A stretch of 10,399 nucleotides of DNA, taken from the NCBI GenBank assembly GCA_937873245.1, contig CALMVY010000095.1, positions 1 to 10,399 on the forward strand, written 5' to 3'. Position 1 is the stretch's first letter. The number at the start of each line of letters is the position of its first letter. This DNA is from an uncultured Arthrobacter sp. (GTDB taxonomy: Bacteria > Actinomycetota > Actinomycetes > Actinomycetales > Micrococcaceae). The translations under genes and the position numbers were made by a program. Below are positions 1 to 6,355 of this stretch, piece by piece. Under the pieces are notes generated by a model, which did no database searches, was not told where the DNA came from, and saw only the letters and a list, made by a program, of their open reading frames with translations.

Positions 1-190
1 CCTCCGCTGCCGTCATCTCGCCCTCCGCCCGGGGATGTGCTTGCCGCCAGGCGTCGCCGATCGCAGAGAGCGCATCGAGGGCTGCCAGCTCGCGCGCGAT
101 GGCGTCGTCCTGGGCCTCGAGCGCCTCCAGCATCGGGGCGGCACCCATCTCACGGAGCTTGCGTTTGGTTTCGATATCGATCCCGCTCAC
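1..190 (-). pseudogene. istB: IstB ATP-binding helper, N-terminal fragment only
   Basis: IstB is the AAA+ ATPase that assists IstA in IS21 transposition. The reading frame starts with GTG at 188-190, and the istA stop codon shares three bases with it (GTGA arrangement), the usual istA/istB overlap. The first residues (SGIDIETKRKLREMG, then LEALEAQDD) are a typical IstB N-terminus. After about residue 31 the frame stays open to the window edge, but the sequence (RELAALDALSAIGDAWRQ) no longer resembles the expected IstB continuation of PFEERLQLVVDEAH type. No Walker A motif is reached. I read this as a truncated or recombined istB with a junction near 95-100, fused in frame to unknown sequence. 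It could instead be an unusual IstB. The family call for the N-terminus is firm; the pseudogene status is inferred. Confidence 0.6.
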
Positions 191-1749
191 TTGGCACCGC
201 CTGCGTAGTACTCAGCGCCGCGGACGTATCCGCCGTGTTCGACCGGTTCATCCCGTGGTGGCCGGAGCCCGGCTGCTTTGTCCTGCTCGGTGGCCAGGAT
301 CGGCTGCAGATGGGCATACCGTGGGGACCGCACCCGGCCTGCCAACGCAAGCCGGCAGGCTGCCTCGACCCGTTCGGCTGAGTAGCGCCGGGAGAGCCGC
401 AACACGGAAAGGGCGGCGTCCAGGCCCTGCTCGTCGACCGGGACGGACTCGAAGATCCGGTTGACCACGGTCACCGCTGCCGGGCCGATCCGTCCGGCCC
501 ACTCCCGCACCCGGGCCGGGTCCCACTGCCGGTATTTCTCGCCGGCGGGCAGGTCGGCGTCGTTGGTGCGGTACTCGTTGGCCGCGCCCTCGGGCAGCAG
601 CAGGTGGCTGGTCAGCCGTTCGGTGCCCCGGTAGGCCTGAATCACCCGATCGGTGATCCGCAGGTCCACCTTGGTGCCGATATTGGCAAAGGGCACCGAG
701 TAGTAGTTCCTTTCCCAGACCACGTGCCCGTTCCGGCCCACCCGGCGTCCGTAGACCCACCTGCTGATCTCGTAGGCCGCGGCCGGCAACCCCGTCAGCA
801 GCGGCTGCTCCTCGGCCGCGAACACGCTGGCCCTGGACCCGGGCCGCTTCTGGAACGGCTCCGCATTGTAGGCCACCACCCGCTCGATGATGGCGGCCCT
901 GAGCTCCGGCAACGAGGTGAATTGCTGCTGGCGCAGCCCGGCAATGACCCAGGTAGCCACGTGGGCGACCGTGTTCTCCACGCTCGCCTTGTCCTTCGGC
1001 GCCCGGATACGTCCGGGCAGCACCGCCGCCGAATAGTGCGCCGCCATCTCCCGGTAGGCGTCATTGAGCACCACCTCGCCCTCGCGGGGATGCTTGATGA
1101 CACCGGTCTTCAGATTGTCCGGCACGATCCGCGGCACCGAGCCGGTGAAGGCCTCGAACATCGCCACGTGGGCCCGCAACCAGGTGTCCTGCTTCATGTC
1201 CAGGGCGGGTTCGACGAACGCGTACCGGCTAAAAGGCAGGCATCCCACGAACAGGTACACGGTCCGTGCCTTGCCCGTGACCGGATCGGCCAGCTGCATC
1301 GTCGGCCCCGACCAGTCGACCTCCACCGTCTGACCGGCCTTGTGCCCGACCCGCGACGCCGCCCCCGTTACCAACACATGCCGCTGGTAGGTCCTGCAGA
1401 ACCGGTCATAACCCATCACCGGCTCACCGGCAGCGGCGCATGAATCGGCGTACTCGCCATGCAGCAGCTTCAGCGTCACACCAACCCGGGCCATCTCCCG
1501 GTGGACCTGGTCCCAGTCCGGCTGCGCGAACACGCTTTGATGCTCACCGCGGCCCGGGAACAACCGGGCATAAACCTCGCGGTCGGAGCTGTCGGCGATA
1601 TCATCCCAAACCACACCGGCCGCATCGGCAGCCTCCAGCACCGCCGTGATGCTCTTCCGGGACATTCCCTGCGATGCCGCGATCGCGCGCCCTGACAGGC
1701 CCTCGGCGCGCAACCGCAACACGAGCTTCGCTCTGATCTTCCGTACCAT
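187..1749 (-). CDS. istA: IS21-family transposase IstA
   Basis: This 520-residue DDE transposase cuts and joins the ends of the IS21-like element, working with IstB. Residues about 5-50 form a helix-turn-helix (GLSGRAIAASQGMSRKSI) for binding the terminal repeats. The integrase-type catalytic core follows. D145 lies in VEVDWSG, D211 in IVPDNLKTG, and E258 in APKDKASVEN, so the DDE triad is complete with the expected spacing. The C-terminal half (KYRQWDPARVREWA, RYSAERVEAACRLAL) is typical of IstA. Length is normal for the family. The ATG at 1749 is chosen because AAGGAGT lies 8 bases upstream. It overlaps istB by four bases, implying translational coupling. The gene looks intact, although its partner istB does not, so transposition would need IstB from another copy. 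Confidence 0.93.
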   Translation of the reverse strand: MVRKIRAKLVLRLRAEGLSGRAIAASQGMSRKSITAVLEAADAAGVVWDDIADSSDREVYARLFPGRGEHQSVFAQPDWDQVHREMARVGVTLKLLHGEYADSCAAAGEPVMGYDRFCRTYQRHVLVTGAASRVGHKAGQTVEVDWSGPTMQLADPVTGKARTVYLFVGCLPFSRYAFVEPALDMKQDTWLRAHVAMFEAFTGSVPRIVPDNLKTGVIKHPREGEVVLNDAYREMAAHYSAAVLPGRIRAPKDKASVENTVAHVATWVIAGLRQQQFTSLPELRAAIIERVVAYNAEPFQKRPGSRASVFAAEEQPLLTGLPAAAYEISRWVYGRRVGRNGHVVWERNYYSVPFANIGTKVDLRITDRVIQAYRGTERLTSHLLLPEGAANEYRTNDADLPAGEKYRQWDPARVREWAGRIGPAAVTVVNRIFESVPVDEQGLDAALSVLRLSRRYSAERVEAACRLALAGRVRSPRYAHLQPILATEQDKAAGLRPPRDEPVEHGGYVRGAEYYAGGAK

Positions 1750-1757
1750 TGATGATT

Positions 1758-1766
1758 ACTCCTTCC
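1758..1766 (-). promoter_or_regulatory. istA ribosome binding site, buried in a foldback
   Basis: On the minus strand GGAAGGAGT ends 8 bases before the istA ATG and is a near-perfect Shine-Dalgarno sequence. Nearly all of it (1759-1766) is also the 3' arm of the inverted repeat 1759-1772 / 1784-1797, so it would be base-paired in any RNA that contains both arms. Confidence 0.75.
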
Positions 1767-1797
1767 GCCGTGCGCCCTATACACACGACGGAAGGAG
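1759..1797 (-). promoter_or_regulatory. Foldback hairpin over the istA ribosome binding site
   Basis: The arms 1759-1772 and 1784-1797 are inverted repeats of 14 bases with one non-Watson-Crick position, which is G-U in the istA-sense RNA. The loop is 11 bases (1773-1783). The 3' arm includes GGAAGGAG, the istA ribosome binding site. A TATAGG hexamer at 1776-1781 lies in the loop and could act as a -10 box. A transcript from it would start near 1769-1770, after the 5' arm, and so escape the hairpin. The pairing is seen directly; the promoter and its regulatory meaning are inferred. Confidence 0.6.
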
Positions 1798-1809
1798 CCT
1801 AAACTGGGT

Positions 1810-1822
1810 GGCCCCCAAGCAC
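1810..1822 (-). repeat. IS21 terminal repeat, inner copy
   Basis: The plus-strand sequence GGCCCCCAAGCAC matches the outer copy at 1867-1879 in 12 of 13 bases. IS21-family elements carry several such repeats at each end as IstA binding sites. The 57-base spacing and the position between istA and the element boundary fit that role, which is inferred. Confidence 0.6.
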
Positions 1823-1866
1823 GCCACTACCGGCACCCACGACCGCTACCGCGCGCTCTGCCCGCC

Positions 1867-1885
1867 GGCCCCCAAACACACGACA
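1867..1885 (-). repeat. IS21 terminal repeat, outer copy and probable element end
   Basis: GGCCCCCAAACAC at 1867-1879 repeats the inner motif, and the sequence continues to ACGACA at 1885. Read on the minus strand the end is TGTCGTGTGTTTGGGG, matching the 5'-TG rule for IS21 ends. The nine bases ACACACGAC at 1876-1884 also recur at 1781-1789. The boundary may be off by several bases, because serpin similarity only becomes clear at about 1910. Confidence 0.55.
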
Positions 1886-2899
1886 GATGGACCCCAACAG
1901 CGCGAATATTCAGCCGAGATGGACAGCGTGCTGGGCCTCCCCGCGGAGCACCGCGACGCCGCCCTGAACGCACTGCAGGCATCCCTGGAAGCCTTCGACG
2001 GCGACCCCGGCTCGGTGGATGAAAACGACCCGCCGCGCCGGCCCGTCCTGCACACGGCAAACGGTTTGTTCGTGGACAAGGGCGAGCCCACGGGGGAGGG
2101 CTATCTGCAGTCCCTGGCCCGGCATTACGGAACCGGCGTGTACCCGGTGGACTTCCAGGATGAGGCCGCCACCAAACCGGCGATCGACGCCTGGGTGAAC
2201 CGGAACACCGGCGGACGGATCAAGAAGGCGCCCGCGAAGTACGACCGCAGGAACACTTTCAGCGTGCTCAACACGGTGTACTTCGCCTCGGCGTGGAAGG
2301 TCCCCTTCGACCCGTCGGACACCTCCGAGCTGCCGTTTACGACGCCCGACGGCGGGCAGGCTTCCGTCCCCACCATGTCGGGCGTTCAGGACCTTGCCTA
2401 CGCCCGGAGTGCAGGCTGGCAGGCTGTCGATTTGCCCTATGCCGAGGGATTTGTGCTGCGGCTCGTGCTGCCGGATGCCGGGACTCCCATGCCCGGACCG
2501 CAGGAGGGCGCCGACGCTGCCCTGGCCCTTGAAGCCGCCGCCCCTGCGCCTGTGCAGATCTTCTTGCCAAAGTGGGAGCACAAGGGCGACTTTGAACTGC
2601 GCAAGATCTTCACTGACCTGGGTCTGCAGACAATGCTCAACACCAGCACGGACTTCGACTCAATCCAGCGCGGCCTCAAGATCCAGGAAGCCGCACATTC
2701 GGCCACGATCACCGTGGCGGAGAAGGGCACGATTGCCGCCGCCGTGACCCAGATTAACGCTCGGGCCGTCAGCGGGGTGGCGGCGATGGAGGTGATCCGT
2801 TTCGACCGGCCGTTCCACTACGAAATCGTCCACGTCGGGACCGGCCTTCCCTTCTTTATGGGAAGGGTGTCCGACCCCCGTCCGTCCGGCGGATCCTGA
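1886..2899 (+). pseudogene. Serpin (serine protease inhibitor), 5' end lost to the IS21 insertion
   Basis: Serpins trap serine or cysteine proteases by inserting a cleaved reactive loop into their own beta sheet. The remaining frame has family landmarks: EMDSVLGLP (helix D region), NTFSVLNTVYFASAWKVPF (strand 3A and the breach), VPTMSG, and the C-terminal PFHYEIVHVGTGLPFFMGRV. The inhibitory hinge, EKGTIAAAVT (from 2720), has Thr at P14 and Ala at P12-P10, so the protein was probably an active inhibitor. By the usual 17-residue count P1-P1' is Val-Ser (2768-2773), suggesting an elastase-like target. Roughly the first 60-100 residues, and any signal peptide, are absent. The frame runs open into the IS, but this upstream part is not serpin. 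An ATG at 1919 has no good ribosome site. The C-terminus is intact, which suggests a recent disruption. The family call is firm; protease specificity is inferred. Confidence 0.87.
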
Positions 2900-2927
2900 G
2901 TCGACGGACGGCGCGCCCTGCCTCCGA

Positions 2928-2961
2928 TTCGACGGTTCCGTGCCCGCTCGGAACCGTCGAA
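2928..2961. repeat. Dispersed inverted repeat, copy 1 (TTCGACGGTT family)
   Basis: A perfect 13-bp stem (TTCGACGGTTCCG, 2928-2940, paired with 2949-2961) encloses an 8-base loop, TGCCCGCT. It sits in the 72-base gap between the convergent serpin remnant and kinase genes, so it could also end transcription in both directions. There is no T-run. Copies 2 and 3 are at 8103-8176 and 9172-9239. Confidence 0.85.
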
Positions 2962-2971
2962 ATGGCCGGGG

Positions 2972-3853
2972 TTAGCGCGGGCCGCCCTGCCAGAGCGCGT
3001 CGAAGGGCGCTCCCGAGGCCACCCGGTTGCGGATTCCCGCGGTCACAAACGCCTTGGCCGTCCGGGCGGCCTCGAGCGGCGTGGCGCCCTTGGCCAGCTC
3101 GGCCGTCACGGCGGCCGCCAGCGAGCAGCCCGCGCCCGACACCGCCACGTCGCCCACCTTCGGGGCGGACAGGACTTCCAGCGTGTCGCCGTCGTAGTAG
3201 ACGTCGACGGCGTCCGGCCCGGCCAGGCGCACGCCGCCCTTGGCGAGCACCGCGGCGCCGCTGAGCTCGTGGATCCGGACCGCGGCGGCCTTGAGCGATT
3301 CGAGATCGGTGATTTCAAGTCCGGAGAGGGACTCTGCCTCGAAATGGTTAGGCGTAACGAACGTGGCCAGCGGCAGGATCTGCGCTTTGAGGGCCTGGTC
3401 CGTGTCCAGTGCGTGGCCGGGCTCCTGGCCCTTGCAGATCAGCACCGGATCCAGGACCACGTGGGCGAACTGCCCCGAGGCCAGCGCCTCGGCGACCGTG
3501 GAAATCGTCGCCGGGCTGCCCAGCATGCCGATCTTCACGGTGTCCAGAACCGACGGTGCGCCGGACGCAGCACCGTAGGCCGCCGTCGTCGCCTCCAGCT
3601 GGTGGGCGATGACCTGCTGGTCGACCGGGACGAAGCGGTGGTTCCAGTTGTCCTTGGGGTCGAAGGACACGATGCAGGTCAGGTTGGCGATGCCGAACAC
3701 GCCCAGTTCCTGGAAGGTCTTCAGGTCAGCCTGCGCGCCGGCGCCGCCGGTCGCTTCGGAGCCGGCGATGGTCAGGGCGACGGCGGGAGCAGCCACGGCG
3801 TCGTCGTGGGCGGGGGCCGCCAAGGCGGCGGAGTCAAAGGCGGTGGATGTCAT
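2972..3853 (-). CDS. pdxK: ThiD/PdxK-family kinase, probably pyridoxal kinase of the dual-cysteine type
   Basis: This 293-residue ribokinase-fold enzyme phosphorylates a pyridine or pyrimidine alcohol using ATP, in the cytoplasm. The N-terminal substrate motif is TIAGSEATGGAGAQADLKTF (residues 28-47). The lid is DPVLICKGQE with Cys140, and the anion-hole motif is SGAGCSLAAA with Cys243. ThiD enzymes for thiamine synthesis normally carry DPVMVAKSG in the lid. A cysteine there, with CKG, is the mark of the Gram-positive subfamily (Staphylococcus and Bacillus PdxK) that holds pyridoxal as a hemithioacetal for vitamin B6 salvage. Hydroxymethylpyrimidine kinase activity is also possible. The first 25 or so residues are Ala-rich and outside the core. 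The ATG is supported by AGGA 7 bases upstream. It stands alone, divergent from the symporter, with no thi genes in view. The family is certain; the preferred substrate is inferred. Confidence 0.85.
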   Translation of the reverse strand: MTSTAFDSAALAAPAHDDAVAAPAVALTIAGSEATGGAGAQADLKTFQELGVFGIANLTCIVSFDPKDNWNHRFVPVDQQVIAHQLEATTAAYGAASGAPSVLDTVKIGMLGSPATISTVAEALASGQFAHVVLDPVLICKGQEPGHALDTDQALKAQILPLATFVTPNHFEAESLSGLEITDLESLKAAAVRIHELSGAAVLAKGGVRLAGPDAVDVYYDGDTLEVLSAPKVGDVAVSGAGCSLAAAVTAELAKGATPLEAARTAKAFVTAGIRNRVASGAPFDALWQGGPR

Positions 3854-3868
3854 GGTCCCATCCTGCCA
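3851..3868 (-). promoter_or_regulatory. Start-proximal motif of the kinase gene (ribosome site or leaderless -10)
   Basis: The minus strand reads TGGCAGGATGGGACCATG ending in the start codon. The same 18 bases, with one change, precede the ABC ATPase at 7156-7173. AGGA lies 7 bases from ATG, a fair ribosome site. CAGGAT lies 6 bases from ATG, the distance expected of a -10 box in a leaderless actinobacterial gene. Which role applies cannot be told from sequence. Confidence 0.4.
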
Positions 3869-3981
3869 TCACCGGAAAACCGCCCGCATTGTGCGCATGA
3901 CCAATATGAACAAAACCCAAGTGTTCAGGATCACCGCTAATAAGGTGGCGGACGGTGTTGCTTTCTTGCGGCGCCGGATCC

Positions 3982-3988
3982 AGGAAGG
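3982..3988 (+). promoter_or_regulatory. Ribosome binding site of the symporter gene
   Basis: AGGAAGG stands 7 bases before the ATG at 3996 and fixes the start within a frame that is open far upstream. A TAATAA at 3938-3943 could be a -10 box, but I see no convincing -35 partner. Confidence 0.7.
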
Positions 3989-3995
3989 TTCATTG

Positions 3996-5408
3996 ATGAG
4001 CACCCAGCTGTCCGAATCGGCACAGACGAGACGAGCCGTAAGCAATATTCTCAAAGGCTCCGCCGGCAACCTCGTGGAGTGGTACGACCTCTACGTCTAC
4101 ACAGTCTTCGCGGCGTATTTCCAGTCGCACTTTTTCAATTCCAAGGACGAGCTCCAGGCCGGCCTTGAGGCGATGGCCGTCTTCTCGACGTCGTTCCTGA
4201 TGCGCCCGATCGGCGCCTGGTTCTTCGGCCGCTACGCCGACCGGAAGGGCCGGAGGGCCGCACTGACGCTCAGCGTGACGCTGATGTCGGCCGGTTCCTT
4301 CGCCATCGCGATCCTGCCGACCACCCAGCAGATCGGCGTCTGGGCGCTGATCCTGCTGATCTTTGTGCGCCTGATCCAGGGCTTCTCCGTCGGCGGCGAA
4401 TACGGCACCAGCGCCACCTACATGTCCGAGGCCGCCACCTCCAAGCGCCGCGGGTTCTTCTCCAGCTTCCAGTACGTCACCCTGATCGGCGGCCAGATGC
4501 TGGCGCTGCTGGTGCTGGTCATCCTGCAGAACACCATGGACAAATCAGCGCTGACCGAGTGGGGCTGGCGCATCCCGTTCGCAATCGGCGGCGTCGCCGC
4601 GCTGGTGGTCCTCTGGCTGCGGCGCTCGATGGAAGAAACCGTGTCCGAGGAGCAGGTCGAGGCCGCCAAGGTGCCCGCGGTTGCAGGCGTTGCCCAGCCG
4701 GGCACCATGAAGCTGCTCTTCACCCAGTACTGGAAGCCCCTGCTGATCTGCATCGGCGTCACTCTCGGTGGCACCGTGGCGTTCTACACGTACACCAACT
4801 TCATCTTGAAGTTCATGAACGATACGTCCGGCATCGCCAAGACGGACACGTCGGTGATCAACTTCTGGGCACTATTCATCTTTATGCTGCTCCAGCCGGT
4901 CTACGGACTCATCTCCGACAAGGTCGGCCGGAAGCCGCTGCTGCTCTGGTTCGGCATCACCGGCCTGCTGTTCACCTGGCCCCTGCTGTCCACCCTGGCC
5001 GGGACCAAGGACCCGTTCACGGCGTTCCTGCTGATGATGGGTGGCCTGCTGATCGTCGGCGGCTACACCTCGATCAACGCCCTCGTGAAGGCCGAGCTGT
5101 TCCCGGCCTCCATCCGCGCACTTGGCGTGGGCCTGGGGTACGCCATTGCCAACTCGCTCTTCGGCGGCACGGTTCCGCTGATTGGCGCAGCACTGCAGAA
5201 AGCAGGCCAGGTGGACCTGTTCTTCACCTACGTCACCGTGGCCATCGGCCTCTCGCTGCTGGTCTACATCTTCGCGCTGAAGAACAAGAAGTCCACGCAC
5301 CTGGACCACGAACAGGGCCACGCCTGGGAGCCCGCGACTGCCCCGGTTTCCCCCAGCGAGGGTCGCCTGGACGACGACAAGGACCTCGTCGACGCCTCGC
5401 GCCGCTAG
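3996..5408 (+). CDS. kgtP: KgtP-like dicarboxylate:H+ symporter (MFS, MHS family)
   Basis: This 470-residue inner-membrane symporter belongs to the metabolite:H+ symporter family and closely follows the pattern of E. coli KgtP, the 2-oxoglutarate permease. Matching stretches include GNLVEWYDLYVYTVF (24-38), FLMRPIGAWFFGRYADRKGR (67-86, with MFS motif A), RLIQGFSVGGEYGTSATYMS (125-144), SFQYVTLIGGQMLALLV (157-173), EWGWRIPF and ELFPASIRALGVGLGYAIAN (367-386). A second motif A-like loop is SDKVGRKP (307-314). About twelve membrane helices are expected. The charged C-terminal 40 residues are cytoplasmic and variable. The ATG at 3996 is chosen because AGGAAGG lies 7 bases upstream and the family N-terminus begins soon after. 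The frame is open back to 3609, but that part is antisense to the kinase. The substrate may be another dicarboxylate. Confidence 0.9.
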   Translation: MSTQLSESAQTRRAVSNILKGSAGNLVEWYDLYVYTVFAAYFQSHFFNSKDELQAGLEAMAVFSTSFLMRPIGAWFFGRYADRKGRRAALTLSVTLMSAGSFAIAILPTTQQIGVWALILLIFVRLIQGFSVGGEYGTSATYMSEAATSKRRGFFSSFQYVTLIGGQMLALLVLVILQNTMDKSALTEWGWRIPFAIGGVAALVVLWLRRSMEETVSEEQVEAAKVPAVAGVAQPGTMKLLFTQYWKPLLICIGVTLGGTVAFYTYTNFILKFMNDTSGIAKTDTSVINFWALFIFMLLQPVYGLISDKVGRKPLLLWFGITGLLFTWPLLSTLAGTKDPFTAFLLMMGGLLIVGGYTSINALVKAELFPASIRALGVGLGYAIANSLFGGTVPLIGAALQKAGQVDLFFTYVTVAIGLSLLVYIFALKNKKSTHLDHEQGHAWEPATAPVSPSEGRLDDDKDLVDASRR

Positions 5409-5438
5409 GCCACCGGCCTCTCGCGAACAGGCACGCTT

Positions 5439-5497
5439 ACGACGGCGGGTCGCCGGCTATGGAACGCACGTTCCGGGCGCCGGCGGCCCGCCGTCGT
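5439..5497. terminator. Large bidirectional hairpin between convergent genes
   Basis: The arms 5439-5457 and 5479-5497 pair over 19 bp with a single G-T position. The 21-base loop holds a smaller inverted repeat, GGAAC / GTTCC (5461-5465 and 5471-5475). It lies between the ends of the symporter (+) and the ABC permease (-). There is no clear T-run on either side, which is common for actinobacterial terminators. Termination is inferred from position and stability. Confidence 0.7.
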
Positions 5498-5572
5498 CAT
5501 TAAGGCGGACGCAGCTGACGCGGGCGGCGCCGAAGCGGCGCTGCTGCTGGGGCTGCTGCCGTTCAGCCGGGC

Positions 5573-6355
5573 CTACTGGGCGTTGTCTGCGAACCGCAGC
5601 TGCAGGATCGTCGCGGTGGTGCCTGCCGTGAACGTCCCCGCCAGCACCACGTAGCTGCCTGCCGTGAGCGTGTTTACCGGGTCCGCAACCATTCCGATCA
5701 GCAGCGGGACGATCGAGTAGGGGAACCACTCCGCCCAGCCGGTTCTGCCGAACAGGTTTCCCAAGGCGAGCATCACGAGGGAGAAGGCGATGGGGGCCAC
5801 CTCACCGCGGCTCAATACGGCGATCCAGGCAATGACTGGAGTGAGCAGGAAGGATATCGACGCAGCGAGCAGCACGTTTGCCAGGCCGGTAGCCGCCAGC
5901 TCCGCAGAGAATCCCGGGAGCCCCATCGCAAATCCGATCGCCATCGCCTCGACGAGGACGAGGACGATGAGTGCCATCCACCACACCGCCGCGACCGCCA
6001 GCTTGGCCACGGCGAACCAGTGACGGGCCACGGGCAGCGCGAGCATGTTCTTGGCGGTGGCGTCGCTGTACTCCCGGCCGAACAAGTAGGCGACGATGAA
6101 CGCCAGCAGGAGCATCCCACCAATGCCAAAGACCAGCGTGAGCATGTAGAAGTATTCGGGCCACGTCGCCTCGAGGCCAGCGAGGCTCGCTTTGGTGCCT
6201 ACAAGCCCCAGCTGGGCCGCCCGTCCAGGCTCACGCACGATCCACATGAACAGCGCTATGCCGAGCGGCATCATCGCGAGCACCGCCAGGGTGGCCCAGG
6301 TCGCCTTGGCACGGTGGAGCTTCATGAACTCGGTGACGAGAGCCTGACCGAACAT
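5573..6355 (-). CDS. ABC-2 type transporter permease
   Basis: This 260-residue integral membrane protein is the channel half of an ABC exporter. About six membrane spans can be seen, near residues 19-40, 70-92, 117-143, 155-181, 187-222 and 232-250. The segment FGREYSDATAKNMLALPVAR (92-111) after the second span matches the FGREY-x-D-x-T-KN-LP pattern of ABC-2 permeases linked to bacitracin and lantibiotic self-protection exporters, and it probably couples to the ATPase. The start codon shares its A with the stop codon of the ATPase gene (TGATG), so translation is coupled and the two form one complex. The substrate is unknown; peptide antibiotic export or lipid-stress resistance is possible by family only. 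The TAG stop at 5573-5575 is followed in frame by a Ser/Ala-rich open stretch of no evident significance. Confidence 0.85.
   Translation of the reverse strand: MFGQALVTEFMKLHRAKATWATLAVLAMMPLGIALFMWIVREPGRAAQLGLVGTKASLAGLEATWPEYFYMLTLVFGIGGMLLLAFIVAYLFGREYSDATAKNMLALPVARHWFAVAKLAVAAVWWMALIVLVLVEAMAIGFAMGLPGFSAELAATGLANVLLAASISFLLTPVIAWIAVLSRGEVAPIAFSLVMLALGNLFGRTGWAEWFPYSIVPLLIGMVADPVNTLTAGSYVVLAGTFTAGTTATILQLRFADNAQ

Larger units (their letters stand above)
1..1885 (-). mobile_element. IS21-family insertion sequence, istA end (left part truncated or chimeric)
   Basis: The element holds a complete istA followed by the first codons of istB in the usual IS21 order, both on the minus strand. 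The istA-proximal end is placed at about 1885, because the minus strand there begins TGTCGTG, in keeping with the 5'-TG ends of IS21 elements, and because a 13-base motif is repeated at 1867-1879 and 1810-1822, as expected for the multiple terminal repeats of this family. Serpin coding sequence starts directly beyond this end. The istB end is not reached: recognisable IstB sequence stops at about position 95, so the rest is either outside the window or lost. Target-site duplication cannot be checked because only one end is visible. Confidence 0.8.

Noticed and set aside
604..1443. A 279-codon open frame on the plus strand opposite istA
   Set aside because: It is the antisense of a strongly conserved transposase, lacks recognisable domains and has no ribosome site; GC-rich DNA produces such frames routinely.
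1646..1885. N-terminal extension of the serpin frame into the IS element
   Set aside because: The residues are antisense to istA and the IS end and do not resemble any serpin N-terminus, so I begin the remnant at the IS boundary.
3609..3995. An open frame extending the symporter by 129 residues upstream
   Set aside because: This stretch is antisense to the kinase gene; the ATG at 3996 has a good ribosome site and matches the family N-terminus.
4559..5503. A 314-codon plus-strand frame overlapping the symporter
   Set aside because: It is a shifted-frame shadow of the symporter with Arg/His-rich composition and no domain.
5405..5572. Open Ser/Ala-rich frame continuing beyond the permease TAG stop
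   Set aside because: Readthrough would be needed; the tail is low-complexity, crosses the terminator hairpin and is better explained by GC-rich non-coding sequence.
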